This document shows positions 10,230 to 20,400 of a stretch of 64,000 bases of DNA, piece after piece. Origin of the DNA: Liolophura sinensis (taxonomy: Eukaryota > Mollusca > Polyplacophora > Chitonida > Chitonidae). Numbering within the stretch: position 1 is the first letter of the stretch; each line of letters starts with the position of its first letter. The stretch is from positions 25,694,628 to 25,758,627 of the forward strand of contig NC_088305.1 in the NCBI RefSeq assembly GCF_032854445.1, in the 5' to 3' direction. The notes under the pieces are model-generated. The model ran no database searches. It was given only the letters and a program-made list of their open reading frames with translations, and was not told where the DNA came from. The translations under genes were made by a program, and so were the position numbers.

Positions 10230-11365
10230 TGCATAGAGATCATAAACTAAGACTTAAAGCATAGAGAGTAAAACCAGACCAGCCACAACAGTGTGATAGA
10301 CGTACAGCGTAGACAGTAAAACCAGAGCAGAGACGACGGTGGGATAGACGTACAGCATAGAGGGTAAAACCGGAGCAGTGATAGACGTACTGCATGGAAA
10401 GAAACACCAGACCTGCCACGACAGTGTGATAGACATACAGCATAGAAAGAAAAACCCGAGCAGTAACAACAGTGTGATAGACGTACAGCATAGAGAGTAA
10501 AACCAGAGCAGCGACGACAGTGTGACAGACATACAGCATAGAGACTAAAACCATAGCAGTGACGACAGTGGATAGACGTACATCATAGAGAGTAAAACCA
10601 GAGCAGTGACGACAGTGGGATAGACGTACATCATCGAGAGTAAAACCAGAGCAGTGACAACGGTGTGATAGGCATACAGCATAGAGAGTAAAACCAGAGC
10701 AGTGACGACAGTGTGATAGACATACAGCATAGAGAGTAAAACCAGAGCAGCGACGACAGTGTGATAGACGTACTGCATAGAAAGAATCACCAGACCAGCC
10801 ACGACAGTGTGATAGACATACATCATAGAGAGTAAAACCAGAGCAGTGACGACAGTGTGATAGACATACAGCATAGAGAGTAAAACCAGAGCAGCAACGA
10901 CAGTGTGATAGACGTACTGCATAGAAAGAATCACCAGACCAGCCACGACAGTGTGATAGACATACATCATAGCGAGAAAAACCCGAGCAGTGACGACAGT
11001 GTGATAGACGTACAGCATTGAGAGTAAAATCAAAACAGCGACGACAGTGTGACAGACGTACTGCATAGAGACTAAAACCATAGCAGTGACGACTTTGTGA
11101 TAGACGTACAGCATTGAGAGTAAAACCAGAGCAGTGACAACATTTTGGTAGCCATGGTATATGTAGTTGGACAATGGTCACACATAAGCGGCAAAATACG
11201 GCCTCTTGTCAGTTTACTTCAGTTGAGTTTTTTTCAACTCTTCGTGTAAATGCTTAAATAGTTGCAAATTACACACCCCTAACATTATGGCTTAAGAAGA
11301 ATTAGATTTAAAAAAAAATCAGTGTTGTTAATAGCAGCTGATTAGATGTCATTGGTCTGGAATGA
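10230..11365 (-). mobile_element. Dispersed element copy with expanded 48-bp internal minisatellite
   Basis: About 19 copies of a 48-bp unit (for example GAGAGTAAAACCAGAGCAGT) occupy 10250-11140. Read on the minus strand, sequence at 11150-11365 supplies the element's other end: TTAAGCCATAATG, a GAACAGTTAGAAT-like stretch and AAACTGACAAGAGGCCGTAT. The same modules occur at 42.4, 50.3, 57.3, 60.3-60.9, 61.2 and 62.8-63.4 kb. The 313- and 209-codon minus-strand frames come from a unit length divisible by three and are not credible proteins. Confidence 0.8.
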
Positions 11366-11382
11366 CTCAGACAGGTCAGAAG

Positions 11383-11450
11383 GATTTATTTATTTGATTT
11401 CTTGATTGTTGTTTAATGCCATACTCAAAGAATTTTTCATAAAACAATGT
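11383..11450 (-). mobile_element. SINE-A tail fragment
   Basis: TTTATTTATTTGATTTCTTG is followed by GCCATACTCAAAGAATTTTT. Only the 3' tail remains. Confidence 0.6.
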
Positions 11451-11516
11451 TGATGTGATATGTGTGAAGAAAACCAGTGTTGCAGGTCTGGACTAAAATG
11501 CCAAATACCTTACAGA

Positions 11517-11655
11517 TTTTTTATTTATTTATTTAATTTGTGTTTTATGCCGTACTCAAGAATATTTCACGTATACGATGTCAGCCAGCATTATGGTGGG
11601 AGGAAACCTGGCAGAGCCCGTTGGAAACGTACAACCATCTGCCGGTTGCTCTTAC
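11517..11655 (-). mobile_element. SINE-A copy, truncated
   Basis: Tail and body are clear (TATGCCGTACTCAAGAATAT, GCATTATGGTGGGAGGAAAC). The head is missing. Confidence 0.85.
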
Positions 11656-12224
11656 GAATGAAAACTTGACCACGTTTGCTGACCAAGTGTTTGTTGAAGT
11701 GATGGGAAAGAGAGGGTTTGCTTTCCAGTGAATCTTTTTTAAGAGGTCTACTGCGTCCTCAAAACACCTGTGTAATTTAGGAGCTATTACTCTACTTATA
11801 TCATGTACCAGTTTATCAGTCAAATTTTGAATATCAATTATTGATGTTAATTACATGCATTGCTAGGTCCGTTAACACTCTTGCACACATGTGCATTGTT
11901 CAAACGGGATGGGAAATGTGTGTAGGAGGTTCCAGCGAGCAATTGGGGGAGGGCAGGATGGGGTCGGTAATGGGCCATCAAGCACTACCTTACTTCTCCT
12001 GCTGGTTGGGACAGTTGCGGGGACAGAACTACTATTGGTTGTGTTGTTGCTTTTTGTATATATCAGTGTATCGTTTTGTATATATTTATTGATGTGTTTT
12101 TTGTGATTGGACTTCAAACTACAGGTTTCCTATATATTTTCTCTGTGAAGGTCGTGTGAAAGAACAATTTCATTTTGTAAACTGACCGAGCTGCCTTCCA
12201 TAAAATAAAGATATTATTATTATT

Positions 12225-12262
12225 ATAATACGTGTTATATGAAGATATTATTATATTATATT
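12225..12262. repeat. ATT-rich microsatellite
   Basis: Alternating ATTATT/ATATT runs directly precede the 56-bp array. Confidence 0.5.
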
Positions 12263-12264
12263 AT

Positions 12265-12725
12265 TGTTACGTGTATATGACTTCGGGGAATGAACGTAAT
12301 GTACATGTAGTCTGTTATGAATCATTATTAAGGCATATATGACTTCGGGGAATGAACGTAATGTAGTCTGTTATGAATCATTATTAAGGCGTATATAACT
12401 CCGGGAAATGAACATAGTGTAATCTGTTATGAATCATTATTAAGGCGTATTTGACTTCGGGGAATGAACGTAATGTAATCTGTTATGAATCATTATTAAG
12501 GCATATATGACTTCGGGGAATGAACGTAATGTAGTCTGTTATGAATCATTATTAAGGCGTATATAACTCCGGGAAATGAACATAGTGTAATCTGTTATGA
12601 ATCATTATTAAGGCGTATTTGACTTCGGGGAATGAACGTAATGTAATCTGTTATGAATCATTATTAAGGCGTATAGGACTTCGGGGAATGAACGTAGCAT
12701 AGTCTGTTATGAATTATTATTAAGG
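12265..12725. repeat. 56-bp tandem array with a three-unit higher-order pattern
   Basis: About eight copies of a unit holding GACTTCGGGGAATGAACGTA and CTGTTATGAATCATTATTAA. Three variants alternate (TATGACTTCGG, TATAACTCCGG, TTTGACTTCGG) and the trio is repeated as a ~168-bp block. Confidence 0.9.
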
Positions 12726-13518
12726 CCACACCAATTTTAATTGTTGTTTTACGGGCAGAATAAATCTTTTTCCAATGTCTTTGGCGGTTATATGAAGACT
12801 ATTCCTACATTTTTTTTCTGTTAACATATTTGGATGATCAGAAAGCCTAGAAAAACAGGAAAATCTTAAGAACATGGCGATTGGACAAAATAAGGTGGCG
12901 GACATTCAGTTTTGTTTTTGTTCATTTTTGGACTTCTTTGTGTTGGCTCGCCTAAAAAACACAAAATAAAATTGGTGTCACCTAATCATGTTGTTAGTGA
13001 TCTGCTTATAGGATGGTGATCCTAGGATTCATTACAACATGTACTTCTACTAAGCTAGGTTTTTGTATTTGACATGATGTTTGAGTGAGGCAGCGCCATT
13101 GAAATATGCCTGAATTCAACAGACTAAACCAGAGATTTTGGCAAAAAATTGATCAGCCCAAATTAGCATCATCTGTGTATATAATACTAGAACCGTTCAA
13201 AATCGGTATTATAGTTCTGGAAATATATGAAGCGAGTGGCATTAAAAATTTATCATTTTTAAAATTTTTTGAATCTTTAACACTATAAACAATACAGGTA
13301 CTTGGCAATCTGAAAATGATTTGATTAGTGAATATGGATTTTTGGCAAAACTGTCCGATATAGCCTCTCCAAGACTATGCAAGCACAAGGAGACACTGTT
13401 TGTTTATTTGAGTGGTGTTAAAAACTGGTTTATGGTAAACCAGAGTACCTTAAGTAAAGCACTGACCTTCACCAGGTACCGGACAGCTGAACTAGAGAGA
13501 GCTGGAGCTAGAACCTTT
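12726..13518. other. Intergenic, AT-rich, no feature recognised
   Basis: No open frame above 60 codons with a recognisable motif and no clear repeat in this stretch. Confidence 0.4.
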
Positions 13519-13769
13519 GATTTATTCGTTCATTTTCATGCTGAAGAATATTTCACTTATACGACGGTGGCCAGCATACTGGTGGGGAAAAACTGGGCAA
13601 ACCCCGGGGAAAACCTATGACCATCCACAGATTACTGGCCAACCTTCCCACATACGACCAAAGAGGAAGCCGGCATGATCTGGACTTGAACTCACAGCTA
13701 CCACATTGGTGAGAAGCTCTCAGGTCCTTGTCTGTGCTAGCATGCTAGCCACAAGCCCACAGAGGCCCC
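13519..13769 (-). mobile_element. SINE-A copy, near full length with tRNA-like head
   Basis: It runs from TTTATTCGTTCATTTTCATG through TATTTCACTTATACGACGGT and the B-box segment GACTTGAACTCACAGC to the terminal GAGGCCCC. The 33-bp array begins directly at its head end. Confidence 0.9.
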
Positions 13770-13773
13770 TTAC

Positions 13774-14437
13774 AGCCTTGACTTCTGTAGTTCAAACTAT
13801 TCAAACAGCCTTGACTCCCACAGATCAAACTATTCAAACAGCCTTGACTTCTATAGATCAAACTATTCAAACAGCCTTGACTTCCATAGATCAAACTATT
13901 CAAACAGCCTTGACTTCCATAGATCAAACCATTCAAACAGCCTTGGCTTCTATAGTTCAAACTATTCAAACAGCCTTGACTTCTGTAGTTCAAACTATTC
14001 AAACAGCCTTGACTTCTATAGTTCAAACTATTCAAACAGCCTTGACTTCTGTAGTTCAAACTATTCAAACAGCTTTGACTTCCATTGATCAAACCATTCA
14101 AACAGCCTTGACTTCTATAGTTCAAACCATTCAAACAGCCTTGACTTCTACAGTTCAAACTATTCAAACAGCCTGGACTTCTGTAGTTCAAACTATTCAA
14201 ACAGCCTTGACTTCCATAGATCAAACCATTCAAACAGCCTTGACTTCTATAGTTCAAGCTATTCAAACAGCTTTGACATCTATAGTTCAAACTATTCAAA
14301 CAGCCTTGACATCTATATTTCAAACTATTCAAACAGCCTTGACTTCTATAGTTCAAACTATTCGAACAGCCTTGACTTCTATAGTTCAAACTATTCAAAC
14401 AGACTTGACTTCTATAGTTCAAACTCTTCAAAGTTTG
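13774..14437. repeat. 33-bp minisatellite abutting a SINE head
   Basis: About 20 copies of a unit with TTCAAACTATTCAAACAGCC and CTTGACTTCTATAG. 33 is divisible by three, so both strands stay open (261 and 240 codons; repeat peptide TALTSIVQTIQ). No protein is inferred. Confidence 0.93.
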
Positions 14438-14600
14438 TCCTCTGTCACTATCCTGTATCGTGTACATCCAATATTGGATTGGTCAGTTTGAACCTTAGAG
14501 TGCTCTCTGGCTCAAGAGGGAAGTTCACAGTTTGAACCTGAATATCTGTCTTGGTTATGGTTACTGAACTACAGAACATTCCTACATCAACAAACTAACT

Positions 14601-14656
14601 GCCATTGTACGAGTGAAATATTCTTGAATATGGTGAACAATAAAATATAAATAAGT
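14601..14656 (+). mobile_element. SINE-A tail fragment
   Basis: GTACGAGTGAAATATTCTTG followed by an AATATGGTGAACAATAAAAT-type tail. Confidence 0.6.
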
Positions 14657-15604
14657 GCTATAGAACAAACTACAGGTCAGTCTTGGTAACTGGTAGTACT
14701 AAAGTGTATTCATTTTATTCAATACATTTATTCTGTGTACATATGGGTGGAATCTGCCCTAAAATGCTACCAGGGTTCTGAACAGGCTCTGCATGCATTA
14801 TATGACATGTCTTGAACATGAGAAGAATCTAAGAAAGGCTAACACTTTCAGTTTCACTTTGACTGGTACAGTACAATGTTTCATTGCTTGTGTGAATAGA
14901 GCTTGTGTTTGGGTAGAAAAAACCATAACGATATGGTCTCCAGCAAATACAAGTAACCTAATACATGGTTATCATTGCTGAGTTACAGTAACAATATTTT
15001 TCTCACGTGCACCTTTTCCTGATATTTTTGCAACCAGAAGCAGTGAGGAAAATATCCAACATGGATATTTCTCACTCAAAATCTCCCCATCTGCGGAGGT
15101 TCTGAGGAAAGTGATCAGCTGGAAAAGTTTGTATCCAATCATATAACACTACAGCCTCATGTGACATGACAGCATGGCTGGCACTGACAACATAAACAAA
15201 GCCAAAGCCTAAGACAAACTGCTTGAACTGTAGCAGGACATACTCAACAAAAGATTACAGGGCTCAAGCAATTGGGTAGATTTCAGAGAAATTTAACTAT
15301 GGTGTTAAATGTTTGCCAATTTGACTTTTTGCTAATGATGTGATGTAGAAGATGGCCAATTGCTCCGCTGATTTGCAATGAAACAAGAAATGAGAATCTG
15401 GTTGAGTTACCTGCCTCAAATAGCTTGAAGCTCAGCTGAGTCCTTACAGTGTGCACCTGGCTTCAGGAAGGCTTTGATGACGATACAGGTAGACTGACAA
15501 TCACTCACAGACAGAAATGCTTTCACTTTCACTTTGATACATTTTCCATACCAATGAAGTATCAAGGCAATGGTTATAACTGCAAACGGCAACATCCAAC
15601 ATAT
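14657..15604. other. Intergenic, no gene recognised
   Basis: Only short open frames (around 60 codons) without motifs. Nothing is supported. Confidence 0.4.
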
Positions 15605-15775
15605 ACGTTAAATGACCTAAAAAATTTCGCCTGAAGAAATGCTTTTTAGTTGCAAATAAATGTCATAAAACATCACTTCTGGTGCTGAAACCTGCGTTTG
15701 CCAGTTTGATACTGGTGCACATGTGCCTCTCAATTAAACCTCAAAACATCTTTCTATGATCATTAAACAAAATGT
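15605..15775 (-). repeat. Dispersed repeat R copy
   Basis: It contains AAATGACCTAAAAAATTTCG and ACCTCAAAACATCTTTCTAT. The same family, in one or other orientation, is seen at about 21090, 30435, 36600 and 37150. It is ~170-200 bp with no coding content. Confidence 0.55.
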
Positions 15776-15785
15776 GCAATCTGAC

Positions 15786-15816
15786 AGCATAAAATACCAA
15801 TCAAATAAATAAATCA
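15786..15816 (+). mobile_element. SINE-A tail remnant
   Basis: GCATAAAATACCAATCAAAT followed by AAATAAATC. Confidence 0.5.
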
Positions 15817-16370
15817 ACAACAAAATAAAGACTGTTACCTGGAAAAAGGAAGTTAAAACAAGGGTCTGAATGTACTTTTTTCTTTTTGCAAAGCTATGCA
15901 CAATCTGAAATTAGCAGCCTACAGACTACAAATTTCTAGAAAATATTTTGTTCAAAAACCAATCAATTCTCAATGAACTTTCTCTTCGTAAAAAACATGG
16001 CATGTCTAAAACTGTGACAATTACAATGTCAACCTTAATAACTGTATAGCGCCCAATAGCTTCATTCTTCGGTATCAAATGCACTAAATATCACTTGATT
16101 GATTAGAGATTTGAAGAAAGTAAGATTAAAAACGATGGTTTAACAGTGAAGTCTTCAGCTGTACCTAATATTACAATGTCTAGAATAAACTCTTGTTTGG
16201 TAGACACAGATTTTGTAACCTCCTATATTGAAGAGCAACTTTTTGACAATTGATCCGATTCTGACGAAGCACATATATAAAAGTGTCAAATTCAGCTTCT
16301 GCTTGACCTCTTTTTTGTCCTCTCATCACAATGATAGTGACATAAACTAAGAATTCTGCACTTCAGCTCT

Positions 16371-16895
16371 GCAGTAATTCTTTCACAAAGGATTATACGG
16401 CTTTAACGTGTAATCTAAGAATGAATGGCCTTCCATTCTGTTTCAAAATCAAGGCTAACAGTAGCTTCACTGTATTCTTAACATATGTCCCATGTTTTTC
16501 TCATAGTATGAAAGCTAAGTTCCAAGATTTAGCACAGTAATTCTTTCATGAGAAGTTAAATGGCTTTAACGTGTAATCTAAGAATGAATGGCCTTCCATT
16601 CTGTTTCAAAACCAAGCCTAACAGTAGCTTCACTGTATTCTTAACATATGTCCCATGTTTTTCTCATAGTATGAAAGCTAAGTTCCAAGATTTAGCACAG
16701 TAATTCTTTCACGAGGAGTTAAATGGCTTTAATGTGCAATCTAAGAATTAATGGCCTTCCATTTTGTTTCAAAACCAAGCCTAACAGTAGCTTCACCGTA
16801 TTCTTAACATATGTCCCATGTTTTTCTCATAGTATGAAAGCTAAGTTCCAAGATTTAGCACAGTAATTCTTTCACAGTAATTCGTAATCTAAGAA
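16371..16895. repeat. 163-bp tandem repeat, ~3.2 copies, beyond the DDX42 stop
   Basis: AGTAATTCTTTCAC recurs at about 16372, 16536, 16699 and 16862. Units share AATGGCCTTCCATTCTGTTT and CTTAACATATGTCCCATGTT and are very similar, so the duplication is fairly recent. It lies within 1 kb of the DDX42 stop and may be in its 3'UTR. Confidence 0.92.
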
Positions 16896-17283
16896 TTAAT
16901 AGACTTGTTTCATTTCAAAGCCTTTCCAAACGATAGGTTCTCTGTATTTCTAACATATCTTTGGTGCTTCCTTACAGTCTGAGAGCTCCAAGATTTAGCA
17001 CAGAAAAAGACTAAAGTTACTTTGATCCATGCTGATCATAAGTCCTGTTCATAGGTTGGTGCAACCTGCTGTGTGGCATATCCTTGTTCTTTCTTCGTCT
17101 GACCTACTCCGCACACTCTCACGGGGAATGTAAGTCTGAATTCTTCAGCCAGTAACAGTGACACACGTATCACACCAACTTTCCATCATCGCTTTTCAGC
17201 TCTTCTTCACTCCCCGACTGAGACAGTGTGCCAGAGCTATGAAATCATTTCACATTTTTTTCTGTCATGTTTAGTCTCAAATA

Positions 17284-17406
17284 CTATTCCCATCGTGATT
17301 TTTTTCGTCTCTTACTCTCCCCAGACGCACCAACACTAGGTGACGTGAACGGGGTGGAGGGTTTGGGACTTTCTACAGCAGCTACGAAATTAGACTTAAA
17401 CTGAGC
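17284..17406 (-). CDS. DDX42: DDX42 exon 20 (C-terminus and stop)
   Basis: It encodes [20 protein letters not shown], then [20 protein letters not shown] and TAG. The basic tip equals vertebrate 'KRKKSRWDS'. The long low-complexity Gly/Ser/Arg/His tail found between these two blocks in vertebrates is reduced to about 20 residues. Confidence 0.93.
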   Translation of the reverse strand, partial: AQFKSNFVAAVESPKPSTPFTSPSVGASGESKRRKKSRWE

Positions 17407-20400
17407 CTGAAAGAGAAAGAGAGAGGGCTGACATAAGCTTGATTTTTGCCTTCGTGCACATGACACTGATCAGCCCAAACAACATTCAAAGCATATATGA
17501 TGGTAACCAGTATATGAGCACCTGGGTGAAATTTGTTCAACAACTGAATAACTGTTCAAACTATTAAACTACAAAATGATTTATATATTTCTGTTTGAAG
17601 ACATTTAATATTATAATTATTAACTGCCGAAGGTTTATTTCTACAGAACAGTGAGGCAAATTACCCTGCTCCATGGTAGAACAATGGAAATCTAAAACGT
17701 TGTATAACCCAGGGACAATATTTATCAATCGTCTAAAGACTTAAGTCTTAAACTTAAACACGGCTGCCATTAAAATTTTGCTCCAAGAAATTTAAAATTT
17801 GAACAATGTACCAACCGTAAGTTCAGTTATTTCCACTTCTGAGCTTTGTTTTCTAAGCACTTGCAATTTATGACTTAATGAAGTCGTAAGTGGCTTAACA
17901 AATGTCCTGCACATTAGGGGAGAGTCATGTGAAACTTACGGCGAAGGCTTGCTTCATGGATGAGAGACGATCACTCTGTGGCCCCGCCGTGGAGGACGGA
18001 GCCTTAAACAGGCTGATGTTACTCTCCTGCGTTGAGGTGCTCTGAAAACAAAAACCAACACCACTATTATTTATTTACTTATTTGATTGGTGTTATAAAC
18101 CGTACTCAAGAATATTTCACTTATACAACGGCGGCCAGCATTGTGGTGGGAGGAAGCCTGGGGAACCCACAACCATCTGCAGGCTGCTGGAAGAACTTCC
18201 CACATATGGCCAGAGAGAATGCCAGCATCAGCTGGACTTGAACTCCTAGCGACTAAATTCCTGTCCCTGTGTTACTGAGCCGCACTGACATGCTAACCTC
18301 CTTGGCCACGGAGGCCTCCAACACTACTATTACTTACTTTGACTACGGGTAAATGACATAAAATTTCACCCATGACTAAGCTGCACTTGAACCCACATCT
18401 GGTGAGACCTAGACATTCAACTTATACCTAAGACTCTACACGAAAGGATTATACTCACAGATTCTGAGCCTAATCCAGGCCTCTCCTTGTAGCCCAGGCC
18501 TTTGCCTATATTCATCCTCTTCCCAGCACCCTGCTTGAAGCGTGACTTTTTGAACCAGGGATTCTACAATATGAAAACATGTATTTCGCTATTTAAAATG
18601 AGTGCTTATAGTGTATCTAATTTACCAACGAATTGTTGATGGACTGACCATTTATTTACACATCCATACATGTTATAAAAATTCAAGGGATTTAATGTTA
18701 TTTATAATATCAGAGAGTCCTGAGTATAGTCCAATCAAAAGGCTGCCTTTTCAGCCAGTGAAATTACCTTCTTTTTCAGAATTCTTGTCCAATCAAAATG
18801 TATTGCAAACAGCCAATCACTGAAGATGCTACACAATAATTGTCCAATCAAGGGATCCAAGCCTAATCAGTATGCCATCTCTGTGAGCACATGGATCAGT
18901 CTGTCAGCTAAGGACTTAGTGAATACAGGCCCACAAGCCAACTTCATTCTCCTCCAAGGCAAAAAACCAAGTCAAATTCTCGGTTGTTAAGAATGGGACT
19001 AATATTATGCCTTACTATTCGACCCAACCATAAAAAAAAAACATACACCACAGTGAATGTTCAGGTAAAGTATAGAAGCAATTTGAAAACGAAATTGGTG
19101 CTAAAATGTGCAGTATCACATTGGTTGGGATAATGCCCATACACCCGCCCACCCCCACTCCCACACACACACACACTTTTCATTTGCTTCGTACTCCCCT
19201 GCTAATCACCCAGTAAGGTAAGGTAATGGTATCCAAACAATTTAGGTTCCCTCAGGACATTGTGCCACTGTGCACCTTCATGTACTGAATGTTTCCACTA
19301 ACTGTCCTTTATGGATCATGTGCACCTATAATGCACCTTCTACTAACTGTCCTTTATGGACCATGTGTACCTATAATGCACCCTTTACCAACTGTCCTTT
19401 ATGGGCCATGTGCACCTATAATGCACCTTCTACTCTCTTTCATGAACCATGCGCACTTTCAGCGCGCCTACTAACTTTCCTTATGGGCCCTGTACACCTA
19501 TAATGCACCTTCTCCTAACTGTCCTTTATACACCATGTGCAAATATAATGGACCTTCTACTTACTGTCTCTTATGGACCCTGCACACTTTCAGTGCACTT
19601 TCTACTTACTTTCCATTATGGACCATAAGCATCTATAATGCATCTTCTACTAACTTTCCCATATGACCAGGTACACCTATAATGCATCTTCTACTAACTT
19701 TCCCTTTAGTACCATGTGCGCCTATAATGCACCTTCTACTAACTGTCCCTTTAGAACCATGTGCAACTATAATGCACCTTCTACTAACTGTCCCTTTAGA
19801 ACCATGTGCAACTATAATGCACCTTCTACTAACTGTCCCTTTAGAACCATGTGCAACTATAATGCACCTTCTACTAACTGTCCCTTTAGAACCATGTGCA
19901 ACTATAATGCACTTTCTAGTAACTGTCCCTTTAGAACCATGTGCACCTATAATGCACCTTGAACTAACTTTCCCTTATGACTATGTACACCTATAAGGTA
20001 TCTTCTACTAACTTTCCCTTATGACCATGTACACCTATAATGCATCTTTTACTAACTTTCCCTTATGGACCATGTGCACGTATAATGCATCTTTTACTAA
20101 CTTTCCCTTATGGACCATGTGCACCTATAATGCACCTTCTACTAACTATCCTGTGTGCACGTAGAGTGTGAATTATGAAGTGCATTGTAACTTTTACATG
20201 TTGCTCCACATTTTCAATCAGGGAAATATCTGTATTGCTGTCTAAATCAGATCACTCTATGTACGTGTACATGTAAGCAGTTGTACCGGTAATAAAGCTT
20301 TCATACCCCATTCAGGACATCTGTTACTTTAAAATGTACTTTAAAGTGAAAGGGCACGAAGCATATGCACAGTGTTCGGTTTGTTCTGGTGAAAACAGAC

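Noticed and set aside
10240-11181. 313-residue Cys/His-rich 'zinc-finger-like' minus-strand frame
   Set aside because: The regular Cys/His spacing (HCRHCSGFTLY) is only the 48-bp repeat translated. The same repeat is non-coding in single-unit copies.
13706-14491. 261-residue Thr/Ile/Gln-rich repeat protein
   Set aside because: 33-bp minisatellite next to a SINE; open on both strands because 33 is divisible by three.
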